A stretch of 64,000 nucleotides of DNA, taken from an uncultured Oscillibacter sp. GTDB taxonomy: Bacteria; Bacillota; Clostridia; Oscillospirales; Oscillospiraceae. The notes under the pieces were generated by a model that was not told the DNA's origin, made no database searches, and worked only from the letters and a program-made list of their open reading frames with translations. Each line of letters starts with the position of its first letter. Position 1 is the first letter of the stretch. A program made the position numbers and the translations under genes. The DNA is taken from assembly GCA_910577405.1 (NCBI GenBank), contig CAJTMG010000010.1, positions 1 through 64,000 of the forward strand, read 5' to 3'. This document shows, one piece after another, positions 49,701-57,230 of the stretch.

Positions 49701-52609
49701 TGGAAATCTACAACGAATTTCTGGATAAGAACGGAAGCCTTTCCGAAGAAAAAATTGAGCGGTTTTTTGATGAAAACTGGCTGGTTGCCATCGAAAAGAG
49801 CCGCGCTCCCAAGGACATCAAGGCCGACCAGAGAGCCAAGGTCATTCTGCACGCCCGGGGCCGCCTGCGCCTGATGGAGGATTGGCTCAAGCTCACGGAC
49901 AGCAAAAGCGAGGGCGACGCGAACTGGCTTCGTATGCAGAGAACGGAGATTCTGAACGAGCTGGACCGGGCCGCGCCTCTGCTGTCCGGATGCAGCTCCT
50001 ATGACCAGACCATCCTCCAGAACGGTCTGGAACGGCTGCGGAAAAAATTGTCGGGCCAGCTTCAGGAGGACCCCGCCGATTTTGCCGACTTCCTCCGGAC
50101 CGGCGTGTTCTGCCTGGACGAAAAGGGCCTGCCCTGCCTGGATGGAAATTATCCCGTCTGCCGGTACTACGAGCCCTGGCGGAATACTTTGCTCCATATC
50201 TCTGCCGGTGTGGAAGACCTGCGGTCCGTGCTGGAACGGATCTCTGACCCCTCCGACCCCCTGGTTTACGATAACTTGGGGCAGGCCGTGGGCATCTGCA
50301 AGTACCTGAACAGCCACTGCGGGGAAGCTTTGCCCGTGGAGCAGTATGAGGCTGATCTGGACGCCATCCGCCGCTCTGCCTGGGAAGCTATCGGGAAGTT
50401 CATGGGCGAGCTGGAATCCGCGTTCGCTTACGGGCGGCTTTCGGAACTTGTCAAGGAGGATCTGCGGACCGCCGTGTATACCGTGGATCAGAAGCCTTCC
50501 GATTTGCTGGAGCTGTTCGACGAGCGGCATAATTACGGCTGTCTCCGGGCCTTTCTGGACGCTCTGCGGAAAATTATCGGCGAGAAAACCGCGGAACGTC
50601 AGAAGGAACTCCAGGCCGATATTGATGACCGCAAACAGTCCGGACCCGTTCCCCGTCTGGCCGCCGTGCTGGATGCCGCTGAAGCCAAGCTCGCCGCCCC
50701 GGAACGGAATTTCGTCGTGGCAGAAGAGTATATCAACCGCTTCGACGCCGGAATCACCGACGAACCCGGCCGGGCTGACGCTGTCACTTCCAATACCTTC
50801 CTGGACTTCATCGGCCCCACCTACGACCGGCTCTATACCCTCTGCCGGGAACACAGCAGCGCCAGTCTCCGGGGCTTCGGCTGCGACTTTGCCGACCAGG
50901 AGCTCCGCCGCCGGGATGTTTCCGCCCAGTACCGCAATAACGCCCAGCTCCTTCTCCGGAATATGCCCAACAAGCCCGAAGACGCCAACCCGAACGCAAT
51001 CCTGGCCCTGCTGAAAGAGCTGGGACTCGACGCCGTGTCCGCAGAGCCTGTTCGGAATACGTCCTCCGGTATGGTGCGGCTCAGCGTTACCGTCCGGCCC
51101 GACGCTAAGGATAAGGCCGAGTACGCCCACCCTGTGGACATCATGGGGACCAATATGCCCTCTACTTTGAACGTCGTGTGTCTCTTCGGCCGGATGCAGC
51201 CGAATGATATCGTGGACAAAATCTGCCGCCTGGAAATGAACCGGATGGCGCTTGTCTTTCTGAACGGGCCTTTGGATTTGCAGGGACGGCGGCAAATTTC
51301 TGAGCGCTTCCATAAGGAAATGAGCGGTCTGAATCCCTTCCTGCTCATTGACTGGGTGCTGCTGCTCTATCTCGCCCTCCGTCAGAAAACCGAACGGATG
51401 CCCGCAATGCTCAGCTGTACCCTGCCCTATACCTCTTCTTTCCAGCCCTTTGTGGAAAGCGGCTCCGTGTCTGATGAAATGTTTATCGGCCGGAAACGGG
51501 AGCTGAATAAAATCCTGGACCCCAACGGGCCTGTCATTGTCTACGGTGGACGGCAGCTGGGAAAAACCGCCCTGCTGGAACGGGCCCAGAGCCTGGCGCA
51601 TCATCCCGGCAAGAGGGAGTTCGCTGTGCTTGTCCGGGCCGGCTCCATGGAAACCCCCAACGAGGCCGCTCTGACTGCTTCCATCGTGCAGGAATTGGAA
51701 ATGGCAGGGCTGAAAATTCCCGCCGTCTCCAGTATGCAGGAGCTTTGCCAGAACCTGCGGCGGGCCTACACCAGAGGCGAATGGGCCAGACTGCTGCTGC
51801 TCATCGACGAGTCCGACAAGCTGTTAGATAACTTCCGCGCCCTTACCCCCGCTTACCGGCCCGTCATCTCCCTCTCTGACCTGACCCGGGCTACCGGCAA
51901 TAACTTCAAGTTTGTCTTTGCCGGACTCCATGACGTCTGCGCCGCCGCCAACGACCCCAACACCGTGTTCGGACAGTTTGGCGCGCCCCTGATCGTCAAG
52001 CCCCTCAGCGCCCCCGAAGCCCTCGAGCTGCTCTCCCGGCCCCTGCGCTACCTGGGCTTTGATATCGAGTCCGCGCGGCTGGAACACCTGCTGGTCAATA
52101 CCATTTTCTATCCCGGTATCGTCCATTATGTGGGATACTGCCTGGTTCAGAACCTTTCTACCAGCTACGCCAAGTATTACAGCGCCCATGACAACCCGCC
52201 CTATAGCCTGACGGACCGGCAGCTTGGCGAAATCATGAGCAGCAGCGAGCTGAACGACCGTATCAGCAAACGTATCCGCTGGACGCTGGAGGTCGACCCC
52301 CGGTACTTTATGCTGGCCCGCTGCGTGGCTTATCTTTACTACGAGTACCCTGAACAGATGAAGTCTGGTTACTCCGCAGATCTGATTCATGAGTATATTG
52401 CGCTGCTGGAGATCCACTGCCTGGAACACCTGGACAAGCCCTCCCTGCTGACCCTCCTTCAGGAATTGGTCGATATGGGCATTCTGGTGCGGCCCAGCGA
52501 AAGCTCCTTCCGTTTGCGGCAGCAGAGATTCCTGGATATCATCGGCACCTCCCGGGAGAAAATTGACAAGGATATCCAGTGGGAACAGGGAGGCGGCAGC
52601 GATGAGTGA
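46781..52609 (+). CDS. Giant STAND/AAA-type ATPase of an apparent two-gene conflict system
   Basis: 1,942 residues from ATG 46781 (MTDVKEHLESYEYAVQTLKR); ATG 46737 is possible. Layout: a helical N-terminal 200 residues; an acidic low-complexity stretch with four 20-residue repeats (about 223-306); a Lys-rich patch (AKKGKKAKKEKIARA); a winged-helix-like part (LHASVRGSLDKLVNKNLLAA) with YCLTPYCYNCMQKNKI; a second disordered acidic region (about 632-715); a long helical body; then a C-terminal ATPase. The ATPase has FIGRKRELNKILD, Walker A YGGRQLGKTALLERA near 1588, Walker B LLLLIDESDKL near 1673, FKFVFAGLHDV, and helical wHTH-like ends. The last 8 bases overlap the partner gene. STAND ATPases sense invaders or stress and trigger an effector. 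I do not recognise a named system; function is inferred. Confidence 0.8.
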   Translation: MTDVKEHLESYEYAVQTLKRRWQDIRAIVEGGYAPSRECAEGFQKALGALDNAYSSIRSLAEKAAPEQSGEALSVTEYADLIEQRRQELQRREEDRKLLTAFVGVRAKSANYDHALEPYRREAEKLLAQPGDLPENALDGPRRFLACLSLDDPNSPEAEALMEALDEFYPSSAISRGLVLKKYILPENAPIIPAAVPDKSSASSAPVHTETGSADSAADSTSDSTETSPSAEPDGIADAPAPDSTKTGPSAEPDGIADAPAPDSTETGPSAEHDEIADAPASDSTETGPSAEPDEIADASASDSTESASVTHEKTVDSAVPAPVRDKTKNISENNTPIPAKKGKKAKKEKIARAAVVDEPPVKSSHSSLMVPATKEIKYMIPNASAFKSDVQSVQGADVLLPLFTNLGALLAEQAVNFGVLMDHFDSGEKYLHASVRGSLDKLVNKNLLAAYDLDGDGLLVYCLTPYCYNCMQKNKIRNDRRLWAINLGKVHLCGTQQMEAATLKLFTAYNAALQLYLLWAKNTFSPRLFTRLRSAIAWKGSYYQLAVRWKEEILPCSLLLSLTEQPLPDGNILLAWEMAHGASAFTDVPLDISDKPPEVPPEVTPENGSVFCIRITELYRWNGVRWVSESDTEPDPPAPEKPNDDGPPDSPDSTEDSFVNGDTPSDSVDASENRSTSDDAIPADASVNHGGPDPVAAMPDNSGDDSVSLPLHSSLSEDAGPLISDWEDLSEYGVQDDMNARELARALLNTGLSPNHAQIYRSLVRRLISENRVTADGGMVENSIAQAIVLSKAMAIHHPDYQNDFMRLVLALDSRLEPHRYIGEQILTLFEDDDAGPPSLKLMTILRAIFAPDIPYDHTLRGYARSEYNNYEKRFPGLSFLKPLYGLLLELENHSPDGFSTQVLRTFSDKAMEQSLLQQMQADAEGYIQKYQVYSGLKAMTPMVLQCFGPGSDFRGCMEIIAGNRKNDRDLVLEIYNEFLDKNGSLSEEKIERFFDENWLVAIEKSRAPKDIKADQRAKVILHARGRLRLMEDWLKLTDSKSEGDANWLRMQRTEILNELDRAAPLLSGCSSYDQTILQNGLERLRKKLSGQLQEDPADFADFLRTGVFCLDEKGLPCLDGNYPVCRYYEPWRNTLLHISAGVEDLRSVLERISDPSDPLVYDNLGQAVGICKYLNSHCGEALPVEQYEADLDAIRRSAWEAIGKFMGELESAFAYGRLSELVKEDLRTAVYTVDQKPSDLLELFDERHNYGCLRAFLDALRKIIGEKTAERQKELQADIDDRKQSGPVPRLAAVLDAAEAKLAAPERNFVVAEEYINRFDAGITDEPGRADAVTSNTFLDFIGPTYDRLYTLCREHSSASLRGFGCDFADQELRRRDVSAQYRNNAQLLLRNMPNKPEDANPNAILALLKELGLDAVSAEPVRNTSSGMVRLSVTVRPDAKDKAEYAHPVDIMGTNMPSTLNVVCLFGRMQPNDIVDKICRLEMNRMALVFLNGPLDLQGRRQISERFHKEMSGLNPFLLIDWVLLLYLALRQKTERMPAMLSCTLPYTSSFQPFVESGSVSDEMFIGRKRELNKILDPNGPVIVYGGRQLGKTALLERAQSLAHHPGKREFAVLVRAGSMETPNEAALTASIVQELEMAGLKIPAVSSMQELCQNLRRAYTRGEWARLLLLIDESDKLLDNFRALTPAYRPVISLSDLTRATGNNFKFVFAGLHDVCAAANDPNTVFGQFGAPLIVKPLSAPEALELLSRPLRYLGFDIESARLEHLLVNTIFYPGIVHYVGYCLVQNLSTSYAKYYSAHDNPPYSLTDRQLGEIMSSSELNDRISKRIRWTLEVDPRYFMLARCVAYLYYEYPEQMKSGYSADLIHEYIALLEIHCLEHLDKPSLLTLLQELVDMGILVRPSESSFRLRQQRFLDIIGTSREKIDKDIQWEQGGGSDE
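47446..47700 (+). repeat. Four 60-bp in-frame tandem repeats inside the STAND gene
   Basis: Blocks 47461-47520, 47521-47580, 47581-47640 and 47641-47700 are near identical (units start G[AG]GTCCTTCCGCCGAAC and end GACAGCAC[GA]). They encode DSTETGPSAEPDGIADAPAP-type 20-mers. A multiple of three keeps the frame whatever the copy number, so length can vary between strains by slippage. Confidence 0.95.
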
Positions 52610-53828
52610 ACGCAGCAGACTTTGGTGGGAGGAAATCACCGGGCCTTCCCAGCTTGTGCGGACGATGGCACAGGAGCTTCGGATGGGACGATCCGTCTTT
52701 CTTTCCGCCCCCGACGACCTGCCCTGGAGAAGCCAGATGCGCAGTTCCGTGGAATGCGTCCTGCGGGAAAGCGACCCGGACCTTCTGGTGGACTATATCG
52801 ACTGCCAGACCGATTGCCCTTACGACGCCAAGGGGAATATCGACGTTTCCTCCTTCCTCCTGGACCGCTACGCTTACCCCGAAATCAAAAACGGCTACCG
52901 GCGGTCCTCCGGGCTTTCTATTCAACAGTATATGATGAAGCACGGCGTACTCCGGAACCGCGTCGTTTGGGTCAAGGGTATGTCTCCCCAGCACGTTCAG
53001 AACTGGCTCTCTTTCTGTAAGGACCATCGGCCGCGGGCGGCTTCCGATGGGCTGTTCGTGATCGAGTGTCATGAGGATTCCTCCCAGAGACGCGCCGCCG
53101 CCGGAATGAAGCTCCTTTTCTATAAGGATTTCGTCTCCTACTATGACGCGCTCCTGTTCAATAATATGCTGGCGGCTCCCTTGCAGCGCTTCTCCTTGGA
53201 GTGGAAGCAGTACCTCTCTACCACCGCCGCCCTCCTCTGTGGCTGCGACGTGGAGCTTGCCGGGGCCTTGCTGGAGGATATCCGGCTGAATCCCGATACC
53301 CCCGCGCCCCTCCCCGCCCTCCTGCAAATCGCTGAAGAGCAGCGGGGCGGGAAACGTTACTGCGCTGATTTCCTGGACGCTGAACACCCCTTTCTCCTGG
53401 TCCGGGACGGGAATTTTGACAAGCTCTCCGAATTGCTTTGGAAGGGACAGCTTCAGACAATCTTTCCTCTGCTGGAGTATGAGCGTATCGGGCTGATCCG
53501 CTGCTATGAGGACGATATCCGCGCCGGGCTTCAGGAGCCTTACCTGGACCCGAAAAAACAGGAGCCTCGTTACATCACTCAGCTCGATGAACGGGTCCTG
53601 GACCCTAAAGACGCCGAAATCGGTACCCTTTACCGGATGAACCACCTTCGTATGTTCCAGGACCCCTCTCTTTACCTGCTCTTCCTTCCTGAGAGCGGCG
53701 ACCGGGAACGGCTTGACCTTCTGCATCGCGTCAGGAACGCCATCGCACACCTCGACCCCTGCCCTCCCGAAGAAATCGCCGCTTTCCTCGACGGCTACCC
53801 TTACCACTGGCAGGGCTGCCGGTTCTGA
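52602..53828 (+). CDS. Partner protein with a C-terminal RNxxxH (HEPN-like) motif
   Basis: 408 residues from ATG 52602 (MSERSRLWWEEITGP), preceded by GGGAGGCGG and overlapping the ATPase stop by 8 bases, so the two are coupled. The N-terminal 150 or so residues have an alpha/beta look resembling a degraded P-loop domain (VFLSAPDDLPWRSQM; LFVIECHEDS) without a clear Walker A. A helical middle follows. The C-terminal helix RLDLLHRVRNAIAHLDPCP has Arg378 and His383 in the R-N-x3-H spacing of HEPN ribonucleases. I infer an RNase or RNA-binding effector controlled by the ATPase. No named family is recognised. Confidence 0.75.
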   Translation: MSERSRLWWEEITGPSQLVRTMAQELRMGRSVFLSAPDDLPWRSQMRSSVECVLRESDPDLLVDYIDCQTDCPYDAKGNIDVSSFLLDRYAYPEIKNGYRRSSGLSIQQYMMKHGVLRNRVVWVKGMSPQHVQNWLSFCKDHRPRAASDGLFVIECHEDSSQRRAAAGMKLLFYKDFVSYYDALLFNNMLAAPLQRFSLEWKQYLSTTAALLCGCDVELAGALLEDIRLNPDTPAPLPALLQIAEEQRGGKRYCADFLDAEHPFLLVRDGNFDKLSELLWKGQLQTIFPLLEYERIGLIRCYEDDIRAGLQEPYLDPKKQEPRYITQLDERVLDPKDAEIGTLYRMNHLRMFQDPSLYLLFLPESGDRERLDLLHRVRNAIAHLDPCPPEEIAAFLDGYPYHWQGCRF

Positions 53829-53964
53829 TTCCCTTTTCGCACCTGCTGGGGAGATTCTCTCCGGCGGGCGCTTCCTGTCCCTTTTCCATCATTCCGCGGT
53901 CTTTCGCATAAACCAAATGACATCCAATCCTTATCTCGGTCCAATACCAGGGACGGGCAGCGCT

Positions 53965-53999
53965 GTCCAGTTGCGTCATCAAACCGTCCAGTCACGTCA
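53965..53999 (+). promoter_or_regulatory. Candidate LytTR-binding direct repeats
   Basis: GTCCAGTTGCGTCA (53965-53978) and GTCCAGTCACGTCA (53986-53999) match at 12 of 14 positions and are 21 bp apart, two helical turns. That spacing is typical for LytTR regulators, one of which is encoded 55 bases downstream. The rest of 53829-54054 shows no gene. Confidence 0.6.
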
Positions 54000-54054
54000 A
54001 CCGGACTTACTCTGACAGCCATTTGAACGAATAAGCAAATAGAGGAACAGCAAT

Positions 54055-54774
54055 ATGATAAGAATAGCGATATGCGAGGATGAAGCCCCAACCCGCGCCT
54101 ATCTGGTCTCCCTGATTCAGGCCCAGAACCGCCCCTGCGAGATTACGGCCTACGCCTCTGCCGGAGATTACATTGCAGACCGCCGGGAAACCGACCTGCT
54201 CCTTCTGGACATCGAGCTGGACCCAGACGGACCAAATGGAATGACCCTGGCCCGCAAAATCAGGCAAAGCAGTCCGGCGGTTCAGCCTGTGATTATCTTT
54301 GTGACCGGCTTCGAACGCTATGTATTCGACGCCTTTGACGTGGGCGCGTTCCAATATCTGATGAAGCCGGTAGACGAGGAAAAATTCAGTCATGTTTTTA
54401 CCCGCGCTGTGAAACAGATTGAGGCCCGCCGGGAAAAAGCGTTCCGTACCCTGACCCTCCAATCCGCAGGAATCAGCCGGACCGTGCCGCTGGATGACAT
54501 TTACTACATCGAAAGCAGCGACCACAAGGTAATCCTGCATCTGAAAGACGGAGGATTTTCCTGTTACGCAAAAATCCGGGACCTGGAGGCGGAGCTGGGA
54601 GCGCAATTCTGCCGCGTCCATAAGGGCTACCTGGTCAATCTTGCCTATGTGGAGGGATACGGCAAAACGGAGCTGACGATGGTGAACGGAGAAAAACTGC
54701 TGATTTCCAAATACAAGCGTCAGGAGTTTATAAAAGCCCATCTCCGATTCCTGAAAAAAGGAGCCGGGCTATGA
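54055..54774 (+). CDS. LytTR-family response regulator
   Basis: 239 residues. Receiver domain at 1-120 with the acidic pair CEDE, phosphate acceptor LLLLDIELDPDGPNGM and Lys in LMKPVDEEKF. The LytTR DNA-binding domain (about 140-235) shows IYYIESSDHKVILHL, FCRVHKGYLVNLAYVEGYGK, LISKYKRQEFIKAHLRFLKK. This is the AgrA/VirR type. It overlaps the kinase gene by 4 bases. Direct repeats upstream suggest autoregulation. Confidence 0.95.
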   Translation: MIRIAICEDEAPTRAYLVSLIQAQNRPCEITAYASAGDYIADRRETDLLLLDIELDPDGPNGMTLARKIRQSSPAVQPVIIFVTGFERYVFDAFDVGAFQYLMKPVDEEKFSHVFTRAVKQIEARREKAFRTLTLQSAGISRTVPLDDIYYIESSDHKVILHLKDGGFSCYAKIRDLEAELGAQFCRVHKGYLVNLAYVEGYGKTELTMVNGEKLLISKYKRQEFIKAHLRFLKKGAGL

Positions 54775-56150
54775 GCGAAACAGGATTCGGGAGATTCAAT
54801 CAGGTGTTTTCCATTACCGCGGAGCTGCTGTACGCCGGACTGTTCACTGTCTTTTTCCGGTCTTTTCTCCCGCAGGAACACAGGCAAAAGAAACTGCTTC
54901 TGCTCTTTTCCATCTACATTCTTTTTGAACTGGTCTGCAATCAGACGGCGCTCCCGCAAGGCTCCTTCGGGCTGATCCTGACGGCTATGCTGCTGGCAGC
55001 CTCCAAACGGCTTGGCCTGGAAAAACGGTCCGTGTTTCTTTTGACGCTGCTGTATTTCAACGCCAGAATTTCCAGCGGTATCATGGCAGAGAGCTTGTAT
55101 TTCATCCTGGAACGTTCCCTGCCCTTCCCCATGGAACCGCTGGAAACCATCTTCCTCCGCGCCGCTGTACTGGTAACGCTGTTCCTTCTGTCCCACGCCG
55201 CCCTGTTCTCCGCTATGCTCTACGCACTCCAGCGCCGGCTCCAAAAACAACGGATACCCCTTTATTGGCAGGACCTGTGTTATCTCGCCCTGGCGCCTTC
55301 GGCGGGAATCCTGTTCGGTCAGGTGATCTCCCGCCTGCTGATCGAGTTCAAGGACGGCGTGTTGCTCCAGCTCTATGAACGCCATCCGGTATTTTTGGCA
55401 GTGCTGCCGGTACTGGCCCTGCTGTTCTATGCCTGCGCCTGGCTGACCATCGCCTTTCAGCAAAATATGGCGGCGCTCCGGGAAGAACAGGCTGTCCATT
55501 ATATAGAGTATCAGCAGACGCAGGCAATCCGGGCCCGTATCCATGAAGCGGAACAATTCTATGCCCGTATCCGTCAATTAAAGCATGAAATGCGGGGACA
55601 TCTGACCAATATCAAGGGTCTTGCGCAGAGCGGCGAGTATGCCAGCCTGGGGGCCTATATCGCCAGAATAGACGAGAGCATCAGCGGCTTTGAGCGGACA
55701 CTCCAGACAGGCAACCCGGTTACGGATGTGATTGTCAACGATATCAGGCGGCGAAGTCTTGCGGCGGGCGTCCGGTTTCAGGCAGACTTCCATTACCCGG
55801 AGTTGGGGGCCTTTGACGCCTTCGACATAGGAATCATCCTCCAGAACCTGCTGCAAAACGCGATGGAGGCTTGCGAAAAAGTCGGCCAGGGCGCGGGTTA
55901 TATCAGGCTGACAGGAAAGCGAAGGGGGCGTTTTTTTCTGATTGAAGTCAAAAATTCTTTCGCGGGCAAATTGGGGTTCGGATCGGACGGCCTGCCTGTT
56001 ACGACAAAAAAAGAGGACGTATTCATGCACGGCGTCGGACTGTCCAACGTGCGCCGGGAAACGGAGAAATATATGGGAGAATTGGAGCTGAAAGCAGACC
56101 AGCAGGAATTCTCCGCAACAGTTTTATTACAGGAAAGGAGCGATTTATGA
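54771..56150 (+). CDS. AgrC-like sensor histidine kinase (GHKL)
   Basis: 459 residues. Six or so membrane helices fill the first 215 (SITAELLYAGLFTVFFRSF; LLILFSIYILFEL-type stretches). A cytoplasmic coil carries the phospho-His in RIRQLKHEMRGHLTNIKGLA. The GHKL ATPase has ILQNLLQNAMEACEKVGQ (N box), and HGVGLSNVRRETEKYMGELE (G box). This matches the HPK10 class of peptide-sensing kinases. It is coupled to the regulator before it and the unknown gene after it by 4-base overlaps. Confidence 0.93.
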   Translation: MSETGFGRFNQVFSITAELLYAGLFTVFFRSFLPQEHRQKKLLLLFSIYILFELVCNQTALPQGSFGLILTAMLLAASKRLGLEKRSVFLLTLLYFNARISSGIMAESLYFILERSLPFPMEPLETIFLRAAVLVTLFLLSHAALFSAMLYALQRRLQKQRIPLYWQDLCYLALAPSAGILFGQVISRLLIEFKDGVLLQLYERHPVFLAVLPVLALLFYACAWLTIAFQQNMAALREEQAVHYIEYQQTQAIRARIHEAEQFYARIRQLKHEMRGHLTNIKGLAQSGEYASLGAYIARIDESISGFERTLQTGNPVTDVIVNDIRRRSLAAGVRFQADFHYPELGAFDAFDIGIILQNLLQNAMEACEKVGQGAGYIRLTGKRRGRFFLIEVKNSFAGKLGFGSDGLPVTTKKEDVFMHGVGLSNVRRETEKYMGELELKADQQEFSATVLLQERSDL

Positions 56151-57115
56151 GCGGTACAATTGATTGTGGATATCTGAGCGGAGGGTACGGCGTCCAACCG
56201 GGAAAACGTACGGAACAGAGCGCCGCGGCAAAGACTTCCAGCTTTCAGGAAATGGCGGTACAGGCCAGCAGGAAAAAAACCGATGCGTTTACCAGCGGCC
56301 CGGGCGGGCTTACAGGTATGCCGTGGACGCCTGCCAGCCTGATGGTGGACTTAACGGCGCGGTCCCAGAGCACGGAGGCTCCTTCCCTGGAAACCATGCT
56401 GAAAGCGAAATACCCCAACATCCACTACCATGTTTTTGACGCGGGCAGCAGCTATTGGAGAACACGGAACGACTATCCCCACTATCTTCTGTATCAGGAC
56501 GGCGACAAAGCAAAGGAAACGCTGGAATCCTGGCAGCCCAATGGTTCCAATCCCTTTTACGGCTCCATAGACGGCAGGTTTATCGCGCCGGAGGAAATTC
56601 ATGCCCTGAGCCACGTGCCGCCGGGAAGCAAGGCTGTGGTCATCCATCCCAAGGTGCAGGAGCGCATGGAACAGGACCCGGCCTATGCGGAGGAGATTTT
56701 CAGGAAGATTGACACGTGGTTTTCCTTTGACAAAGCGCGGAACGAAGCCATACTGCCCGGCAGCACCTGGGATATGTCGCAGGCCGTTGCCATCGGGGAG
56801 GACGGGAATATCTGCAATGCCTGTTCCTCCAGCGCCAACGGTGAAATAACCTGTTCCAGGAGCGGCTCTGACAGCGCGGAAAGCTGGTGGGATTTACGTA
56901 TAGCCCGTCACGCTGAATTTATGAAGCTGGCGGCAGAGAAGCAGATCGAACGGCGCATACAGGCATCCGAACTGGCTGCGGCAAAAGCCCATCTCGCCGC
57001 CATGCTGAACAATGGAAATCTGCGGGAGATCTTTGGAGATGAGATTGCCGGGATTCCTACTGAAACCGTTCTGGCACTGACTCAGGCACGGGTCTGGGGC
57101 GGTATGATCATTTGA
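56147..57115 (+). CDS. Unrecognised protein co-translated with the LytTR two-component system
   Basis: 322 residues, start overlapping the kinase stop (ATGA). The N-terminal 60 residues are polar and low-complexity (MSGTIDCGYLSGGYGVQPGK). A folded part follows with YPNIHYHVFDAGSSYWRTRN, FIAPEEIHALSHVPPGSKAV and CNACSSSANGEITCSRSGSD, and a helical tail rich in Ala/Glu/Lys. There is no signal peptide or membrane helix. I recall similar proteins in Clostridia annotated only as a DUF (possibly DUF6033). Function unknown; the operon suggests it is a target or accessory of the signalling pair. Confidence 0.8.
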   Translation: MSGTIDCGYLSGGYGVQPGKRTEQSAAAKTSSFQEMAVQASRKKTDAFTSGPGGLTGMPWTPASLMVDLTARSQSTEAPSLETMLKAKYPNIHYHVFDAGSSYWRTRNDYPHYLLYQDGDKAKETLESWQPNGSNPFYGSIDGRFIAPEEIHALSHVPPGSKAVVIHPKVQERMEQDPAYAEEIFRKIDTWFSFDKARNEAILPGSTWDMSQAVAIGEDGNICNACSSSANGEITCSRSGSDSAESWWDLRIARHAEFMKLAAEKQIERRIQASELAAAKAHLAAMLNNGNLREIFGDEIAGIPTETVLALTQARVWGGMII

Positions 57116-57137
57116 TAATCTTTGCCGCAGTAAGAAA

Positions 57138-57189
57138 GGCGCTCTTGTCCTGGTACAGTCGTTGTACCAAAGACAGGAGCGCCGTTTTT
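57138..57189 (+). terminator. Terminator of the LytTR operon
   Basis: GGCGCTCTTGTC pairs with GACAGGAGCGCC, with GGTAC/GTACC inside, followed by GTTTTTG. It ends the rightward three-gene operon and faces the WYL regulator gene. Confidence 0.88.
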
Positions 57190-57230
57190 GCGTCCGATCA
57201 AAGGGATTTCTCTGTTTTCCGCGGGTTTTC

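Noticed and set aside
47072..51604. 1,510-codon open frame on the minus strand
   Set aside because: It lies opposite the STAND gene, shows Gly/Gln/His-rich composition typical of GC-rich antisense frames, and has no recognisable domain.
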